Assembly: GCF_004115085.1 (NCBI RefSeq)
Contig: NZ_QXJP01000007.1
Span: 62,001-126,000, forward strand
DNA from: Longirhabdus pacifica
GTDB taxonomy: Bacteria > Bacillota > Bacilli > Paenibacillales > DSM-105158
Reading direction: 5' to 3'
Length of the DNA stretch: 64,000 bases
A model generated the notes under the pieces. The model was given only the letters and a program-made list of their open reading frames with translations. It had not been told where the DNA came from and searched no databases. The position numbers and the translations under genes are program-made. Positions 1-8,616 of this stretch are shown piece after piece (position 1 is the first letter of the stretch; every line of letters begins with the position of its first letter).

Positions 1-919
1 CAGCCTCTTTCTCATCGTTCACTACAGCTGGGTATCCCATAATGTAATCCAGTTCATGTTTAGCATCAAAAGATGCACAAGTATGCTCCGTCATCATCAT
101 GATACGTTGACGAATAAACTGCCTTGTATCTTCTGAAAATGTACGTACAGTACCTTGCATTTCACAAGTATCTGCAATGACGTTAAATGCCGTTCCCGCT
201 TGCAAAGAACCTACCGTGACTACAGCTGGATCTAATGGATTTATATTTCGACTTACAATCGATTGTAATTGCACCGTGAGTTGAGCGCCAATGAGTGTAC
301 TATCTATCGTTTGATGGGGCATGGCACCATGTCCACCTTTACCCATTACTTTGATTTTAAATTCATCTGCTGCTGCCATTAATTCACCAGGAGCACTGCT
401 CACTTTTCCCACTTCTAGTGGTGTCCAAATATGCACGCCATATATAACGTCAACGCCATCTAAAGCACCATCTTTAATGAGCGAGATGGCTCCACCAGGT
501 GGTAATTCTTCAGCATGCTGAAATAAAAGTCTTACATGATAAGGTAAATTCGCTTTATTTTCGTTTAATAGTTTTGCTATGCCAAGTAACGTAGCGGTAT
601 GCGCATCATGTCCACAAGCATGCATAATTCCTTCATGTTGGGAACGAAATTCAAAATCGCTCTCCTCCGTAATAGGCAATGCATCCATATCGGCTCTTAA
701 TGCTATGGTAGGACCGGTATTGTCTGATGTAATATCAGCGATAATGCCGCTCCCCCCTGTTCCAAAACGATATGGGATATTCCATTCTTTTAATTTTTCC
801 GCAACATAATGCGTGGTGTTTTTTTCTTGATACGATAGTTCTGGATACTGATGCATATGTCTACGCCATTCCACCATCTCGGGATATAGCTCCTTGAGTC
901 TTGTCATCCATGTATGCAT
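1..919 (-). CDS. M20-family amidohydrolase, 3' end cut by window edge
   Basis: The N-terminal 306 residues of a metal-dependent amidohydrolase of the M20 family, in the branch that includes IAA-amino-acid, hippurate and N-acetyl-diaminopimelate hydrolases. Start ATG at 919 has GGAGGG just upstream. Visible family motifs in order: ADMDALPI near residue 76, HACGHDAH near 100, EELPPGG near 136 and GGHGAMPH near 195 (dimerisation-domain region). Roughly the last 80 residues lie beyond base 1. The family removes acyl groups from amino acids or cleaves short peptides in the cytoplasm; the exact substrate cannot be read here. The gene runs opposite to the yugN-ftsW pair. Confidence 0.9.
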   Translation of the reverse strand, partial: MHTWMTRLKELYPEMVEWRRHMHQYPELSYQEKNTTHYVAEKLKEWNIPYRFGTGGSGIIADITSDNTGPTIALRADMDALPITEESDFEFRSQHEGIMHACGHDAHTATLLGIAKLLNENKANLPYHVRLLFQHAEELPPGGAISLIKDGALDGVDVIYGVHIWTPLEVGKVSSAPGELMAAADEFKIKVMGKGGHGAMPHQTIDSTLIGAQLTVQLQSIVSRNINPLDPAVVTVGSLQAGTAFNVIADTCEMQGTVRTFSEDTRQFIRQRIMMMTEHTCASFDAKHELDYIMGYPAVVNDEKEA

Positions 920-1128
920 AGTAAGCCCTCCTTTTCCCATATTGTTTATGCTCACTATTTTACCAGATTTATTGTTCAATGAATATTCTTATCCTTTGCT
1001 TGCGCAAGTTGGTTAAACATACTATCATATAATAGAGAGAAAATACAATCAATTGGATCTAGTCCTGCAAGTCTTTGAATACATAACAGTAATAGACTAG
1101 AAATTATATACAAAGGGGAAAGAAATCT

Positions 1129-1467
1129 ATGATTTTAGAAAATGCAAGCATTTTAAAGGCAAAAAGTGAACTCGCTCATCTGGATGAGGTGCTGGAGCAA
1201 GAAGGTTTTGTGAGATGGCAATGGGAGTACAACCGAGCTACTTACGACTTTAAAATTTCCGATAACGGTTCTGATTATTTTCTAAGAATAAATACAAGAG
1301 CAATAGAAGGAAAGCTAGAAAATCCATTTGCAGTGCTGGAAATTGAAGCGGTATATGTTGGGCTGGCTACGTTCCCACACGGGTTAGATTACAACACTTC
1401 CATTCCAGACAAAGTCAATACGTTAGTAAACAAAAAATTAGACAAACTCAAAACAGTATTAACATAG
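1129..1467 (+). CDS. YugN-like family protein
   Basis: A 112-residue protein resembling the YugN family of Bacillaceae, whose function is unknown. Recognisable parts are the N-terminal pattern ending HLDEVLEQEGFVRWQWEY, the central YDFKISD and FLRINTRA strands, and a late FPHGLDY segment. It is slightly shorter than the usual 120-130 residues. The ATG follows AAAGGGGAAAG. The next gene, ftsW, begins 11 bp downstream with only a weak ribosome-binding site, so the two are probably co-transcribed and translationally coupled. Confidence 0.75.
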   Translation: MILENASILKAKSELAHLDEVLEQEGFVRWQWEYNRATYDFKISDNGSDYFLRINTRAIEGKLENPFAVLEIEAVYVGLATFPHGLDYNTSIPDKVNTLVNKKLDKLKTVLT

Positions 1468-1478
1468 GACAACGATAA

Positions 1479-2645
1479 ATGGAGCAACAAAAAAGAGGTA
1501 CTCCTGATTTTCTCCTTTTATTTTTAACGTTTATTCTTGTTGGATTTGGTATTGTTTCCGTATTCGGTGCAAGCACATTACAAGCAGTGAAGATATTAAA
1601 TGATCCGATGTATTTTACTAGCAAACAAATGATTATCGCTACTGGTGGAACGTTCATTATGTTAATCACGATGAACATTCACTATCGACAATTTGAAAAA
1701 TGGTTCTTGCTATTATTTATCGTCATCATTGGCTTATTATTATTCGTATTGCTGTTTGCTGACGAAAGAAATGGTGCTAGAAGTTGGATTGACATCATGG
1801 GAAACTTCTCTTTACAACCATCTGAATTCGCTAAAATTATCGTCATTATTTACATCTCCGCGCTCATTAGTAAAAAAGGAGAAAACTTTCGTGATTTCCA
1901 GAAAGGATTCCTTCCTGTTGTCACTGTAGTCGGTTTTATCACGCTTCTTATTTTGCTGCAAGGGGATTTTGGAACAGCTATCATTCTCGTTCTATCCGCA
2001 TTCAGTGTCATTATCATTGGTAGAGTGAACATGAAGCATCTTTTTCAATTTTCGATGATTGTTGCTGCTTTTTGTGGATTTGCCATTGTACTCATGCTGC
2101 TGATGAACGGAGGAGAAAGTCTTTCGACCAACTTACGTTTTCAACGTATCGAGACATTTCTTGATCCTTGGTCGGACACGTTAGGTTTCGGTTACCAGAC
2201 CGTTCAATCGATGATGGCTTTTGGTCATGGCGGACTTACTGGGGCGGGATTTGGACAGAGCATACAAAAATATTACGTGCCAGAGATACATAACGACTTT
2301 ATTTTTGCTTTCATTGGAGAAGAGTATGGATTTATTGGCGTTTGTATTTTTCTTTTCGTATATCTTACCTTTTTGTGGAGAGGATTAATTATTTCTCTAC
2401 GCTGTAACGATACGTTTGGAACGTTATTAGGTAGTGGTCTTGTCGCGATGCTCGGAATACAAGCGTTCATTAATATTGGTGGAGTCATCAATTTGATTCC
2501 AATGACAGGAGTACCTCTCCCACTCATTAGTGCAGGTGGATCTTCTTTATTAGCTTCATTAATTGCAATAGGAATATTATTAAGTATTTCTCGGAAACAA
2601 CCTGTGGATAAAACAGTAGAAAATAAGAGCAGATCCAAAGCATAG
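1479..2645 (+). CDS. ftsW: SEDS-family peptidoglycan polymerase, FtsW-type
   Basis: A polytopic membrane protein of 388 residues from the SEDS family (FtsW/RodA/SpoVE), which polymerises lipid II into glycan strands with a partner class B PBP. Family signatures: NGARSWIDI followed by LQPSEFAK (residues ~90-115), GFGYQTVQSMMAFGHGGL (~230), the HNDFIFAFIGEEYG loop carrying the conserved catalytic-type Asp (~270), and the C-terminal MTGVPLPLISAGGSS (~345). I prefer FtsW to RodA or SpoVE because ylaN lies about 1.2 kb away, as in B. subtilis, although here ylaN is on the opposite strand. The stop codon lies inside the left arm of the terminator hairpin. Confidence 0.8.
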   Translation: MEQQKRGTPDFLLLFLTFILVGFGIVSVFGASTLQAVKILNDPMYFTSKQMIIATGGTFIMLITMNIHYRQFEKWFLLLFIVIIGLLLFVLLFADERNGARSWIDIMGNFSLQPSEFAKIIVIIYISALISKKGENFRDFQKGFLPVVTVVGFITLLILLQGDFGTAIILVLSAFSVIIIGRVNMKHLFQFSMIVAAFCGFAIVLMLLMNGGESLSTNLRFQRIETFLDPWSDTLGFGYQTVQSMMAFGHGGLTGAGFGQSIQKYYVPEIHNDFIFAFIGEEYGFIGVCIFLFVYLTFLWRGLIISLRCNDTFGTLLGSGLVAMLGIQAFINIGGVINLIPMTGVPLPLISAGGSSLLASLIAIGILLSISRKQPVDKTVENKSRSKA

Positions 2646-2661
2646 TCTGGATCTGCTCTTA
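2624..2661 (+). terminator. Terminator hairpin overlapping the ftsW stop codon
   Basis: A perfect 14-bp stem (TAAGAGCAGATCCA with its complement) and a 10-nt loop. The ftsW stop codon at 2643-2645 lies in the loop. On the minus strand the stem is followed by a T-rich run, so it may also end the convergent Asp23 transcript. Confidence 0.7.
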
Positions 2662-2702
2662 TGTTATTGTTAAAAACTATATATGTTTATCCATCGTTAT
2701 CA

Positions 2703-3092
2703 TTATTTAATTCTAGGCTCTTCCTCTTCTGGTGTATCTTCTTCGAATGCTACACCTTCCACTTTCACATTCACTTCTACTACTTTGAGTCCTGTCATAT
2801 TGGAAACAGCATCTTTGACATTAGCTTGAAGATCAGTACAAACTTCTTGAATTTTTACGCCATAATTAACGATGACTCTGAGATCAATGGCTGTTTCAAT
2901 TTCACCAACTTCAACGTGAACTCCTTTTTGGGCGTTTTTCCCTGAAAGTCGTTTTGCCCATCCTTCTGAGATACCTCCCGACATGCCATTAACACCTTCT
3001 GTCTCTACAGCAGCGAGACCAGCAATAGTAGAAACAACATCTTCTGAAATTTTTACATTTCCCGTTTTTCCCATCTTGATTACTTCTTCCAT
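2703..3092 (-). CDS. Asp23/Gls24 family envelope stress protein
   Basis: A 129-residue Asp23/Gls24-family protein (YloU/YqhY type). The opening GNVKISEDVVSTIAGLAA is typical, followed by the GV..MSGG segment, a central AIDLRVIVNYGVKIQEVC strand-helix and an AVSNMTGLKVVEVNVKVEGV ending. The acidic tail EEDTPEEEE is unconserved. Family members are abundant small proteins linked to cell-envelope homeostasis, some anchored to the membrane by a partner. No membrane segment is present. ATG at 3092 follows AAGGGGTG. Confidence 0.85.
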   Translation of the reverse strand: MEEVIKMGKTGNVKISEDVVSTIAGLAAVETEGVNGMSGGISEGWAKRLSGKNAQKGVHVEVGEIETAIDLRVIVNYGVKIQEVCTDLQANVKDAVSNMTGLKVVEVNVKVEGVAFEEDTPEEEEPRIK

Positions 3093-3231
3093 TTCAAATC
3101 ACCCCTTATGTATTCTCAAAAAATTAAAATGACATCCTTTGTTATGAAAGTAAATAATGAAAGCATTAAATAATAATATATAATTCTAATTTTACCGACA
3201 AATTCAGGCAAAATCAACCTTGTTATATGAA

Positions 3232-3268
3232 TATTCCCATGTCAATATGAAGACATTAACATGGGGAT
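3232..3268 (-). terminator. Hairpin downstream of DoxX-like gene
   Basis: Inverted repeat ATTCCCATGTCAAT / ATTAACATGGGGAT, 14 bp with two G-U-compatible positions. It lies just past the 3' end of the DoxX-like gene on the minus strand. The T-tract is poor, so it is a weak terminator or an mRNA 3'-end stabiliser. Confidence 0.4.
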
Positions 3269-3304
3269 ACGTTTTATTACTTTTATCCTGTTATTTTCTA
3301 TGCG

Positions 3305-3712
3305 TTATGTGTAATAAGAAGTGTTAGTATTTGACTTTTTTGCTTTAAACAGAGGTTTGTAATTCTTGAGATTGACGAACATAAAAAAGATGACGAGAAT
3401 GAATAAAACTAAGGAGAAACCGATGCCTTCTAACTCAAGGAATATATGAAACATCACCATATTACTTACAATTGGGAAGATTAAAATGAGCACTAGAGGA
3501 ACAAAAACATTAAAAATAAGGCCTATACCTGCAATGATTTCAATTACACCGATGAATGGAAACATGTATTCACTTGCAACAAGTCCATCCATAAACAATT
3601 TTGCCGTTCCATCATATTCAGGTACTTCCATAAATTCAAAAATGCCATTGAAACCAAAAAATAAAAACATAACACCCAATAATATTTGAAGAATCATTAC
3701 AAATGTTTTCAT
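3305..3712 (-). CDS. DoxX-like four-helix membrane protein
   Basis: A 135-residue integral membrane protein with four predicted hydrophobic helices. It fits the DoxX/DoxX-like superfamily (MKTFVMILQILLGVMFLFFG start, FIGVIEIIAGIGLIF centre). Family members occur in quinone/redox membrane complexes, but function here is unassigned. I chose ATG 3712 because GGAGGAA sits 6-8 nt upstream; the ATG ten codons earlier lacks a ribosome-binding site. Confidence 0.65.
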   Translation of the reverse strand: MKTFVMILQILLGVMFLFFGFNGIFEFMEVPEYDGTAKLFMDGLVASEYMFPFIGVIEIIAGIGLIFNVFVPLVLILIFPIVSNMVMFHIFLELEGIGFSLVLFILVIFFMFVNLKNYKPLFKAKKSNTNTSYYT

Positions 3713-3819
3713 GATTTCCTCCCTCGTGCCGCTTACTAACACTAATATATATGCGGTAAAAGCAAAATATTGATGGTTATTTTCACTTTAAGACATGTAT
3801 AGAATTTAGCTGCGTGTCA

Positions 3820-4104
3820 TTACATTTTACTGTTTAGCGCTTCGTACAAGACAGCAAGCTCTCTTTCTAATTCATTTATGAGTTGCTTACCCGTTTGCTC
3901 TTCAATCATCTCGGCCTTAATAGCAAAGTCTACTTGTCTAGAAAAACCGTAAACTTGTGTATCTAGAACCTCCTCATATAAAGGACACTTACGTGTAGAT
4001 AAGTTTTCTAATTGAACTTTAATCAATTTTATTATTTTATCTGCTTCAGCATTTAGCAGTAATAGTGCTTTTTCATTTAAACTAGTTACTTCTGATGACG
4101 ACAT
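3820..4104 (-). CDS. ylaN: YlaN family protein (UPF0358)
   Basis: A 94-residue YlaN protein. Recognition rests on the core KIIKLIKVQLENLS, CPLYEEVLDTQVYGFSRQVD and a final LERELAVLYEAL, which follow B. subtilis YlaN closely. The family is all-helical and cytoplasmic. Work in B. subtilis and S. aureus links it to iron homeostasis through interaction with Fur. The chosen ATG (4104) has AGGAGG 9 nt upstream; a start 12 codons earlier would place that site inside the coding region. A perfect palindrome lies 48 bp upstream of the start. Confidence 0.88.
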   Translation of the reverse strand: MSSSEVTSLNEKALLLLNAEADKIIKLIKVQLENLSTRKCPLYEEVLDTQVYGFSRQVDFAIKAEMIEEQTGKQLINELERELAVLYEALNSKM

Positions 4105-4151
4105 TGAACTTAACTCCTCCTTTTTGCAGAGACTAACCAAGCTTATACTGT

Positions 4152-4170
4152 CTAGTTTAGACTAAACTAG
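4152..4170. promoter_or_regulatory. Perfect palindrome, candidate operator upstream of ylaN
   Basis: CTAGTTTAG and CTAAACTAG arms around a single central base. It lies immediately upstream of a possible -10 (TATAAG, 4142-4147 on the minus strand). The position fits a repressor or activator site. The cognate protein is unknown. Confidence 0.4.
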
Positions 4171-4190
4171 CGCATTAGACAAGAGAGTAT

Positions 4191-4230
4191 AAAAAAAAGA
4201 TACCACTTGATATTTCAAGGGTATCTTTTA
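4191..4230 (-). terminator. Terminator of the HPr-like gene
   Basis: Read on the minus strand: AAAGATACC, then an inner CTTGA/TCAAG stem, then GGTATCTTT followed by a run of eight T. It lies 30 bp past the stop codon of the HPr-like gene. Confidence 0.8.
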
Positions 4231-4261
4231 CCATAAACAATGAGGTTTACAGTGGCTATGC

Positions 4262-4501
4262 TTATATAAGAACAACGGTTAAACCGTACTTAGAAAACAC
4301 TTCTTTCATTTTCGCTTTAGCTGCATCTTCATCTTTACCGTGAATGTGTAGTTCATACTTATCTACTTCAACTAATGAAGTATATAACCCCAATATACTC
4401 TTCACATCAATATACTTGTTATCATATTGCAAAACAATAGATGAAGAAAATTCACTTGCAGTTTGTGCGATGTCGACGATGGCTTTGTTCATTTCAACCA
4501 T
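4262..4501 (-). CDS. HPr-like protein lacking the catalytic histidine
   Basis: A 79-residue protein aligning with HPr from residue 16 onward: AIVDIAQTAS matches the ATVLVQTAS helix, and KYIDVKSILGL matches the KTVNLKSIMGV region around Ser46. The HxRP motif with phospho-accepting His15 is missing, replaced by the N-terminus MVEMNK. The Ser46 context (KSILG) is kept. This recalls Crh, which has Gln at position 15 and serves only as a Ser-phosphorylated regulator. It is therefore unlikely to carry PTS phosphate. ATG 4501 or 4492 are both possible; the GGGAGAGAGGAG run sits at a better distance from 4492. Confidence 0.6.
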   Translation of the reverse strand: MVEMNKAIVDIAQTASEFSSSIVLQYDNKYIDVKSILGLYTSLVEVDKYELHIHGKDEDAAKAKMKEVFSKYGLTVVLI

Positions 4502-4587
4502 GCTCCTCTCTCCCTCTCATTAAGACTTATTATCTTTATACCATAATTTTCATCTTATAAAAAGGAGAAAAATCACACCCTATGATG

Positions 4588-5700
4588 TTATTTTAAATTC
4601 TCAGGGTTTAGTTGCTCTAGTGCTGGATGCACAAATATGCCATCTTTACGAATTAATTGATCATCAAAATATACTTCTCCACCACCGAATTCTGGTCGTT
4701 GAATTAATACAAGATCCCAATGGACAACAGAACGATTGCCGTTGTCTGCTATTTCGTATGCTTGTCCAGGTGTAAAGTGAAGACTACCAGCAATTTTTTC
4801 ATCGAACAATGTATCTTTCATTGGGTATAAAATATGTGGGTTGAACCCGAGACTAAATTCTCCGATAAAACGTGCTCCTTCATCCATATCGAGGACATCA
4901 TTTATACTTTTCGTATCGTTACTTGTCGCTTCAACAATTTTACCTTTTTCAAAGCGGAAGCATATATTTTCAAATGTTTTGCCTTGATATACGCTTGGCG
5001 TGTTATAGGAGATAGTTCCTTCCACGGTATCTAAGATAGGAGCAGTATACACTTCTCCATCTGGTATGTTGAAGTTGCCAGCACATTTAATTGCAGGAAT
5101 CCCTTTGATAGAGAAGCGTAAATCTGTACCTGGTCCTTTAATATGAACTTTGTCTGTTTGCTCCATCAATGTTACTAGCGCATCCATTGCTTTTGACATT
5201 TTAGCGTAATCCAAATTGCAAACATCAAAATAAAAGTCTTCAAATGCTTGCACACTCATATTAGCTGATTGCGCCATAGCAGCATTTGGATAGCGCATCA
5301 CAACCCACTTTGTATTATTGACACGTTCGTTCATCACAGGTCTCATGTAGTATTTTTCGTACATACTCATTTGTTCTGCGGCAATATCAGACAGCTCGTT
5401 CGCGTTTTCCGCAGCACGAATAGCGATATAAGCGTCCATTTCTTGCATACGAGGTAAGTGATAACGCTGCATGGCTTCTATTTGTTCTTTGCCCGCCTGT
5501 TGCACTAATGCTCTAACCACCGTTCTATCTTCGATTTCAACAAAAGGTTGTCCTTTTGCTTTGTATACTTCATCAATAATGCATTTCACAAACTCTCTCT
5601 CTTGCCCAATCATATGTATTAATACTTTTTCACCTGGTTGTATGTTTACAGAATAGTTAACGATATTTTTAGCAAGTTGCTGTAATCTTGGATCTTTCAT
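4588..5700 (-). CDS. M29-family aminopeptidase
   Basis: A 370-residue metalloaminopeptidase of the M29 (AmpS/PepS, thermophilic aminopeptidase) family, a cytoplasmic enzyme removing N-terminal residues from peptides. Candidate metal ligands lie in order: Glu in NIPDGEVYTAP, Glu in ARFIGEFSLGFNP, His in GSLHFTPGQAYE, and His-x-Asp in VVHWDLV near the C-terminus. N-terminal LAKNIVNYSVNIQPGEKVLI is characteristic. Full length for the shorter subgroup. The start has GGGAG upstream. It is followed on the same strand by the HPr-like gene, about 85 bp away. Confidence 0.9.
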   Translation of the reverse strand: MKDPRLQQLAKNIVNYSVNIQPGEKVLIHMIGQEREFVKCIIDEVYKAKGQPFVEIEDRTVVRALVQQAGKEQIEAMQRYHLPRMQEMDAYIAIRAAENANELSDIAAEQMSMYEKYYMRPVMNERVNNTKWVVMRYPNAAMAQSANMSVQAFEDFYFDVCNLDYAKMSKAMDALVTLMEQTDKVHIKGPGTDLRFSIKGIPAIKCAGNFNIPDGEVYTAPILDTVEGTISYNTPSVYQGKTFENICFRFEKGKIVEATSNDTKSINDVLDMDEGARFIGEFSLGFNPHILYPMKDTLFDEKIAGSLHFTPGQAYEIADNGNRSVVHWDLVLIQRPEFGGGEVYFDDQLIRKDGIFVHPALEQLNPENLK

Positions 5701-5815
5701 TGTTGCATTTCTCCCTTCATCATATAAGCACTGAAATATATTAGCTCCAAAGCTATGTCCATTATACTTTAATTAAAGTCTCATGGAAAGTAATTGCGTA
5801 CTTGCATCCTATGTA

Positions 5816-7240
5816 TTATCCCACTCTAATTTGATTTCTACCCGCTTGCTTTGCTTTGTACAATGCCATATCTGCATTATAAAACAACGTTTGAGCATTC
5901 TTAACGTCATCTGTATGATTCCAATGCGCCACTCCACACGAAACGGTGACGGAAGGTGTTGTTTCTTCCATTACTTTTGACCTAATTCTTTCCGCTACTT
6001 GATAAGCTTGTTTCAAGTTAACATCTGGCAAATAGATAGCTATCTCTTCTCCTCCCCACCTCGCTGCTATATCGGTCTCTCGAATGCTGGACTGTATAAT
6101 AGAACTGACTTGCTTTAATATATCGTCCCCTGTTTGATGTCCATACGTGTCATTAATTTTTTTAAAATAATCAATATCCAGTACAATCAATCCACCACTA
6201 TAGTGCTCTAGTTGCATTTGTTGTACTTGCTCATCAAAATAATGACGCTCATACAAATTGGTTAAATTGTCTGTGATCACCATTCTCTGTATTTCCGCTA
6301 ACAGTGATGCGTTGATGATGGCCATACCAAAATGACTAGTAATGACTTGAAAAAATTTATAGTTTCCGTATGTAAAGAAGTTTTTCCTTTTATCAGCTAA
6401 CATCATGACGCCTATCACTTTGGACTGAGCGATAATCGGCGCTGCCATAAATGATTCTGCTTGCATTTTTTCCATAAATGTAGAATGGGTCAAACTTGCA
6501 CTACTATAATCCGATATAATCATAGCTTCTTTCGTATTGTAAACGATATTTAAATATCCACGATCTAAAGTAAATAAATCCTCCATATTATCATCAAAAT
6601 TAGCGGCTCGAATATTCATATTGTTAATATTTTTTACATCTATAATGCAGCAGTAATCAGCGTTAAAAACACGAAGTAATTCGTTATATGCAAAGTCGTA
6701 AATTTCTTCTTCATCATTATTTTCATTTAGTTTTTTTAGTATGTCGTTAATGATGATAAGTTCCTTTATTAGTTCATTAGACTGCTCAAACAACTTTGCA
6801 TTTTCAAATGCAGTTCCGGCAAAATTAGACAGCATAGTCATCGTATCGGCATCTTTTTGAGCATCATGCGAGGTCAATGAAACTTCAAGAACACCATACA
6901 CTGCTTGTTTTCCTTTCAATGGAGCTGCAATACTAGTTTGTCCATTACCCCATGTATAACTCACCGTATTCCCCTCTATAAATGCTGTCTTACACCAGTG
7001 GTTTCGTTCATCTTGCATGGACAACAATTTTACATCCTTGTGTGTTAATTCGTAATCTTGTGACATATATAAATTGACGCGAGATGTAGGGTATAATTGT
7101 TGAACACCATCGAAAACTTCATTGATTACCACTTCCACATCATCTATAGAGTGCAGCCTACTTGCAAACTGTAAAATTAAGTTGGTGGCATCCACAAGGG
7201 AAGGAGCTTGTACATTTCCATTATTACTTAGCTTTAACAT
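5816..7240 (-). CDS. GAF-GAF-GGDEF diguanylate cyclase (DgcP-like)
   Basis: A 474-residue cytoplasmic protein with two GAF-like sensor domains (roughly residues 15-155 and 170-310) and a GGDEF domain (about 320-474). The active-site loop reads RWGGEEIAIYLPD near residue 397, so it should make cyclic di-GMP. A product-inhibition I-site RETD sits exactly five residues before GGEE. No membrane segment is present. In B. subtilis the GAF-GGDEF protein YtrP (DgcP) also lies next to rpsD, and this gene is divergent from rpsD at the equivalent place. It is somewhat shorter than B. subtilis DgcP, so orthology is likely rather than certain. Confidence 0.85.
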   Translation of the reverse strand: MLKLSNNGNVQAPSLVDATNLILQFASRLHSIDDVEVVINEVFDGVQQLYPTSRVNLYMSQDYELTHKDVKLLSMQDERNHWCKTAFIEGNTVSYTWGNGQTSIAAPLKGKQAVYGVLEVSLTSHDAQKDADTMTMLSNFAGTAFENAKLFEQSNELIKELIIINDILKKLNENNDEEEIYDFAYNELLRVFNADYCCIIDVKNINNMNIRAANFDDNMEDLFTLDRGYLNIVYNTKEAMIISDYSSASLTHSTFMEKMQAESFMAAPIIAQSKVIGVMMLADKRKNFFTYGNYKFFQVITSHFGMAIINASLLAEIQRMVITDNLTNLYERHYFDEQVQQMQLEHYSGGLIVLDIDYFKKINDTYGHQTGDDILKQVSSIIQSSIRETDIAARWGGEEIAIYLPDVNLKQAYQVAERIRSKVMEETTPSVTVSCGVAHWNHTDDVKNAQTLFYNADMALYKAKQAGRNQIRVG

Positions 7241-7403
7241 GGTTTATCGCCGCCTCTTATTTAATACCATCATCATCACATATGTATCTTTTGTCCTAAA
7301 ACTATTATACTAGTTATGTAATATATCATAATATATCACAAAAAAGTACCTATATTATGAAAACATCATTAAATGAATATAATTGATAGTGAACCCATTG
7401 AAC

Positions 7404-7446
7404 TTGACATTTTTAACTTGACATTTGCTACGCCAATTTATAAACT
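7404..7446 (+). promoter_or_regulatory. rpsD promoter region with two TTGACA boxes
   Basis: Two TTGACA hexamers at 7404-7409 and 7418-7423. The second is 17 nt from TAAACT (7441-7446) and 15 nt from TATAAA (7439-7444). A start near 7452 would give a leader of about 220 nt before rpsD. Confidence 0.6.
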
Positions 7447-7479
7447 AATATAGTTGAACAATAAAATATTGTTCCTTAA

Positions 7480-7625
7480 TCTAGAACCTTTGTGTTTCAC
7501 CCTCAAAAAATTTTACTGACTGGTGAGCTGCGGCTGAACATCTTATCAGGTTATAACGTTGTTATAATGCAGTAAAATACACAAGGTGATAACAATTAAA
7601 TATAAGATTAAACGGAGTTTTTCAA
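7480..7625 (+). ncRNA. Probable S4-binding autoregulatory leader of rpsD
   Basis: The long rpsD 5' leader can form a helix from TTTTACTG (7511-7518) with CAGTAAAA (7570-7577), enclosing a GTTATAAC/GTTATAA hairpin. Flanking CCTTTGTG and CACAAGG segments can pair outside it, and CACC/GGTG could add a pseudoknot. In Bacilli, free ribosomal protein S4 is known to repress its own mRNA through such a leader. The assignment rests on position and pairing, not on a covariance search. Confidence 0.55.
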
Positions 7626-7670
7626 CTTGCTTTAATCTACATTTCTTAAAAACAAAGGAGAATAAAACAT

Positions 7671-8270
7671 ATGGCAAGATATACTGGCCCTAAATTCAAA
7701 CTTAGCCGTCGCTTAGGAATTTCCTTAAGCGGAACAGGAAAAGAACTAAAACGCGCATTCCCACCAGGACAACATGGTCCTACTCAAAGAAAGAAAATCA
7801 GTAACTATGGATTGCAGTTACAAGAAAAACAAAAACTTCGTCACATGTACGGTTTAGGTGAAAAACAATTCCGTAACTTATTTGACAAAGCTTCTAACAT
7901 GCAAGGTATTTCAGGTGAAAACTTCATGATTTTACTTGAAAGACGTTTGGATAATCTTGCATACCGTTTAGGTTGGTCTAATTCTAGATCAGGTTCCAGA
8001 CAGCTTGTAGCTCATGGACACGTTACAGTTAACGGTAAAAAAGTAGACATTCCTTCTTACAGCGTAAAACCAGGAGATGTTATTGGCTTACGTGAGAAAA
8101 GCAGAAGCTTAAAAGTGATTAAAGAAGCTATTGAAAACAATAACTTCATGCCTGCATACTTAGAATTTGATGAAAAAGCGATGGAAGGTAAATTTATTCG
8201 TTTACCAGAGCGCGCTGAGCTTCCTCAAGAAATTGATGAGAAACAAATCGTCGAGTTCTACAGTAGATAA
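7671..8270 (+). CDS. rpsD: 30S ribosomal protein S4
   Basis: The 199-residue primary 16S-binding protein S4 of the small subunit. The N-terminus [19 protein letters not shown], the PPGQHG segment and the S4 RNA-binding fold ([14 protein letters not shown] to [13 protein letters not shown]) are unmistakable. Full length. AAAGGAG precedes the ATG. It is monocistronic: divergent from the cyclase, with a strong terminator immediately downstream. Probably autoregulated through its leader. Confidence 0.98.
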   Translation: MARYTGPKFKLSRRLGISLSGTGKELKRAFPPGQHGPTQRKKISNYGLQLQEKQKLRHMYGLGEKQFRNLFDKASNMQGISGENFMILLERRLDNLAYRLGWSNSRSGSRQLVAHGHVTVNGKKVDIPSYSVKPGDVIGLREKSRSLKVIKEAIENNNFMPAYLEFDEKAMEGKFIRLPERAELPQEIDEKQIVEFYSR

Positions 8271-8295
8271 GTGGTTTAACTTTCTCTGCATGATC

Positions 8296-8333
8296 AAACA
8301 ACCGCTGCTAATAAAGCGCGGTTGTTTTTTTAT
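8296..8333 (+). terminator. rpsD terminator
   Basis: Stem AAACAACCGC / GCGGTTGTTT with a 12-nt loop followed by seven or more T residues. Confidence 0.92.
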
Positions 8334-8462
8334 TTATATTTTTTCTGCTATTATTTATTTAGTTTATCTTTCATTTGGATAAAAACTTTTGAATGGTAAC
8401 AACGTATAATATAATTAACCAAGCTGTAAAGGTTAAATTTTATCGTGAGAACCTACAACGAC

Positions 8463-8550
8463 TATATATAAGATGAAGAACGATGGACTTATCCTGTACA
8501 AAGCGATGCACTCATAAAGAGAACAGGATGTATTTCTTCATCTTATTGTT
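8463..8550. repeat. Divergent member of the palindromic repeat family
   Basis: Outer arms ATAAGATGAAGAA (8468-8480) and TTCTTCATCTTAT (8534-8546) match the arms of the repeats at 13.1, 18.1 and 52.3 kb. The inner hairpin is different (ATCCTGT / ACAGGAT). The arms pair perfectly here through T:A at a position where other copies use C:G, which is a compensatory difference. It lies in the 345-bp gap between rpsD and the first PBP gene. Confidence 0.55.
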
Positions 8551-8616
8551 ATACGATCCTTATTTTTCGCCAACAACTAACGACGCACATATCATGAAGG
8601 AGGAAAATAACAAACA

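Noticed and set aside
4834..5656. Short plus-strand frames over the aminopeptidase gene
   Set aside because: They lie antisense to a well-supported gene, lack ribosome-binding sites and show no family resemblance.
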